Source of the DNA: Echiichthys vipera
Taxonomy: Eukaryota > Chordata > Actinopteri > Perciformes > Trachinidae
Length of the DNA stretch: 64,000 nt
Direction of reading: 5' to 3'
NCBI GenBank assembly: GCA_963691815.1
Contig: OY829662.1
Coordinates: forward strand, 23,287,062-23,351,061
A model generated the notes under the pieces. It was not told where the DNA came from. It saw nothing but the letters and a program-made list of their open reading frames with translations, and searched no databases. The position numbers and the translations under genes were made by a program. Positions 63,329 through 64,000 of this stretch are shown piece after piece. How positions within the stretch are numbered: position 1 is the first letter of the stretch; each line of letters opens with the position of its first letter.

Positions 63329-64000
63329 ATATTTCTTGTACAATAATTAAACATATAAAAATATTTATTGGTACTTTTACTTGGCTTGTTTTCCCTCATT
63401 AACACATACATCATGTTTGTGATAATCGGTTATGAGTGGTTATCAAGAGTGCGGAAAGCAGTGTTTCCAGGGGCCAACCGTTCTGAACGGGCACACACTC
63501 TGAACAGTTACATGCTCCAAATGGGCCCAACAATGAGTACTGCACTAGTACAGAAAATAGCAAGAGGAAAGAAAGTATTTGAGGGATTTTCTATCACTTA
63601 GTCATATTCTCCTGGACTGTTGAAATCCAGCTGATCTTCTTGTTACTGGATCTGGTCAACCATGCAATGTACGTAAGGCGTCAGAAATGAGAAGTGAGAT
63701 TTCCATGCAGTAACGGATTCCATTGCTATCTTTACGTAGAGATAACAGAGCAACATTGAGGCCACAGAGTGCAGACTAAGTTGGTCTTATCACTTCTCAG
63801 CTCTGCCGTGTCAAAGGACTGCAACATGTCAGCTGTGTTGACAGTAGCTGCCGAGGATGTGGACATTTAAGCACAGTGAGAAAGTGGGGCAGGTTACATG
63901 CACACAGACACCTGATAAAGCCTCAATCATTGAAACGATCATGAGCCAGATAGCAAATCCCATGGAGTAAGCTGCGACTGCTGCTGGTTGAAGAAATTGT

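Overview
The window is nuclear DNA from a ray-finned fish, most likely a percomorph teleost. The evidence is one vertebrate multi-exon gene with large AT-rich introns, and teleost-style interspersed repeats: tRNA-derived SINEs, L1-like and L2/Jockey-like LINE remnants, Penelope-like retroelement fragments, short inverted-repeat DNA transposons, and (GA)n/(GATA)n microsatellites. I see no operons, CRISPR arrays, rRNA genes or bacterial-style gene packing.

Only one host gene can be supported. It is usp43 (ubiquitin-specific peptidase 43, peptidase family C19), on the minus strand. Thirteen coding exons were placed by hand between 59391 and 5693, all with GT/AG borders and compatible phases. Joined, they give 2910 bases, or 969 codons plus a stop, with no frame break. 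They cover the later part of the USP catalytic domain (both zinc-ribbon Cys pairs, the His box, and the downstream Asp region) and the whole Ser/Arg/Lys-rich C-terminal tail. The exons with the start codon and catalytic Cys box must lie upstream of 64000. Whether this is usp43a or usp43b cannot be settled here.

Layout by increasing coordinate: 1-5692 is the 3' UTR and downstream flank, rich in repeats (a PIF/Harbinger-like element with a Myb/SANT remnant, a second TIR element, a 186-bp direct duplication with a roughly 33-bp minisatellite, and a long inverted pair). 5693-9755 holds the last four exons. 9756-14165 is an intron with a SINE and a (CAG)17 tract. 14166-17218 holds three exons. 17219-25502 is an intron with an 85-bp minisatellite and an AT cruciform. 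25503-29025 holds two exons. 29026-37593 is an intron with a 1.19-kb Penelope-derived palindrome. 37594-38141 holds two exons. 38142-59287 is two large repeat-filled introns around one 93-bp exon. 59288-59391 is the most 5' exon seen, and 59392-64000 is an incomplete intron.

The most notable structure is the palindrome at 31888-33075. Two nearly identical, oppositely oriented copies of a Penelope-like 3' end (with part of a GIY-YIG endonuclease domain) sit between 13-bp target-site duplications inside an older repeat. A second fragment at 62769-62874 has the same inverted architecture. Being intronic, the palindrome would be transcribed into a long double-stranded hairpin in usp43 pre-mRNA. 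Most other material is ordinary transposon debris. I do not claim a new biological system.
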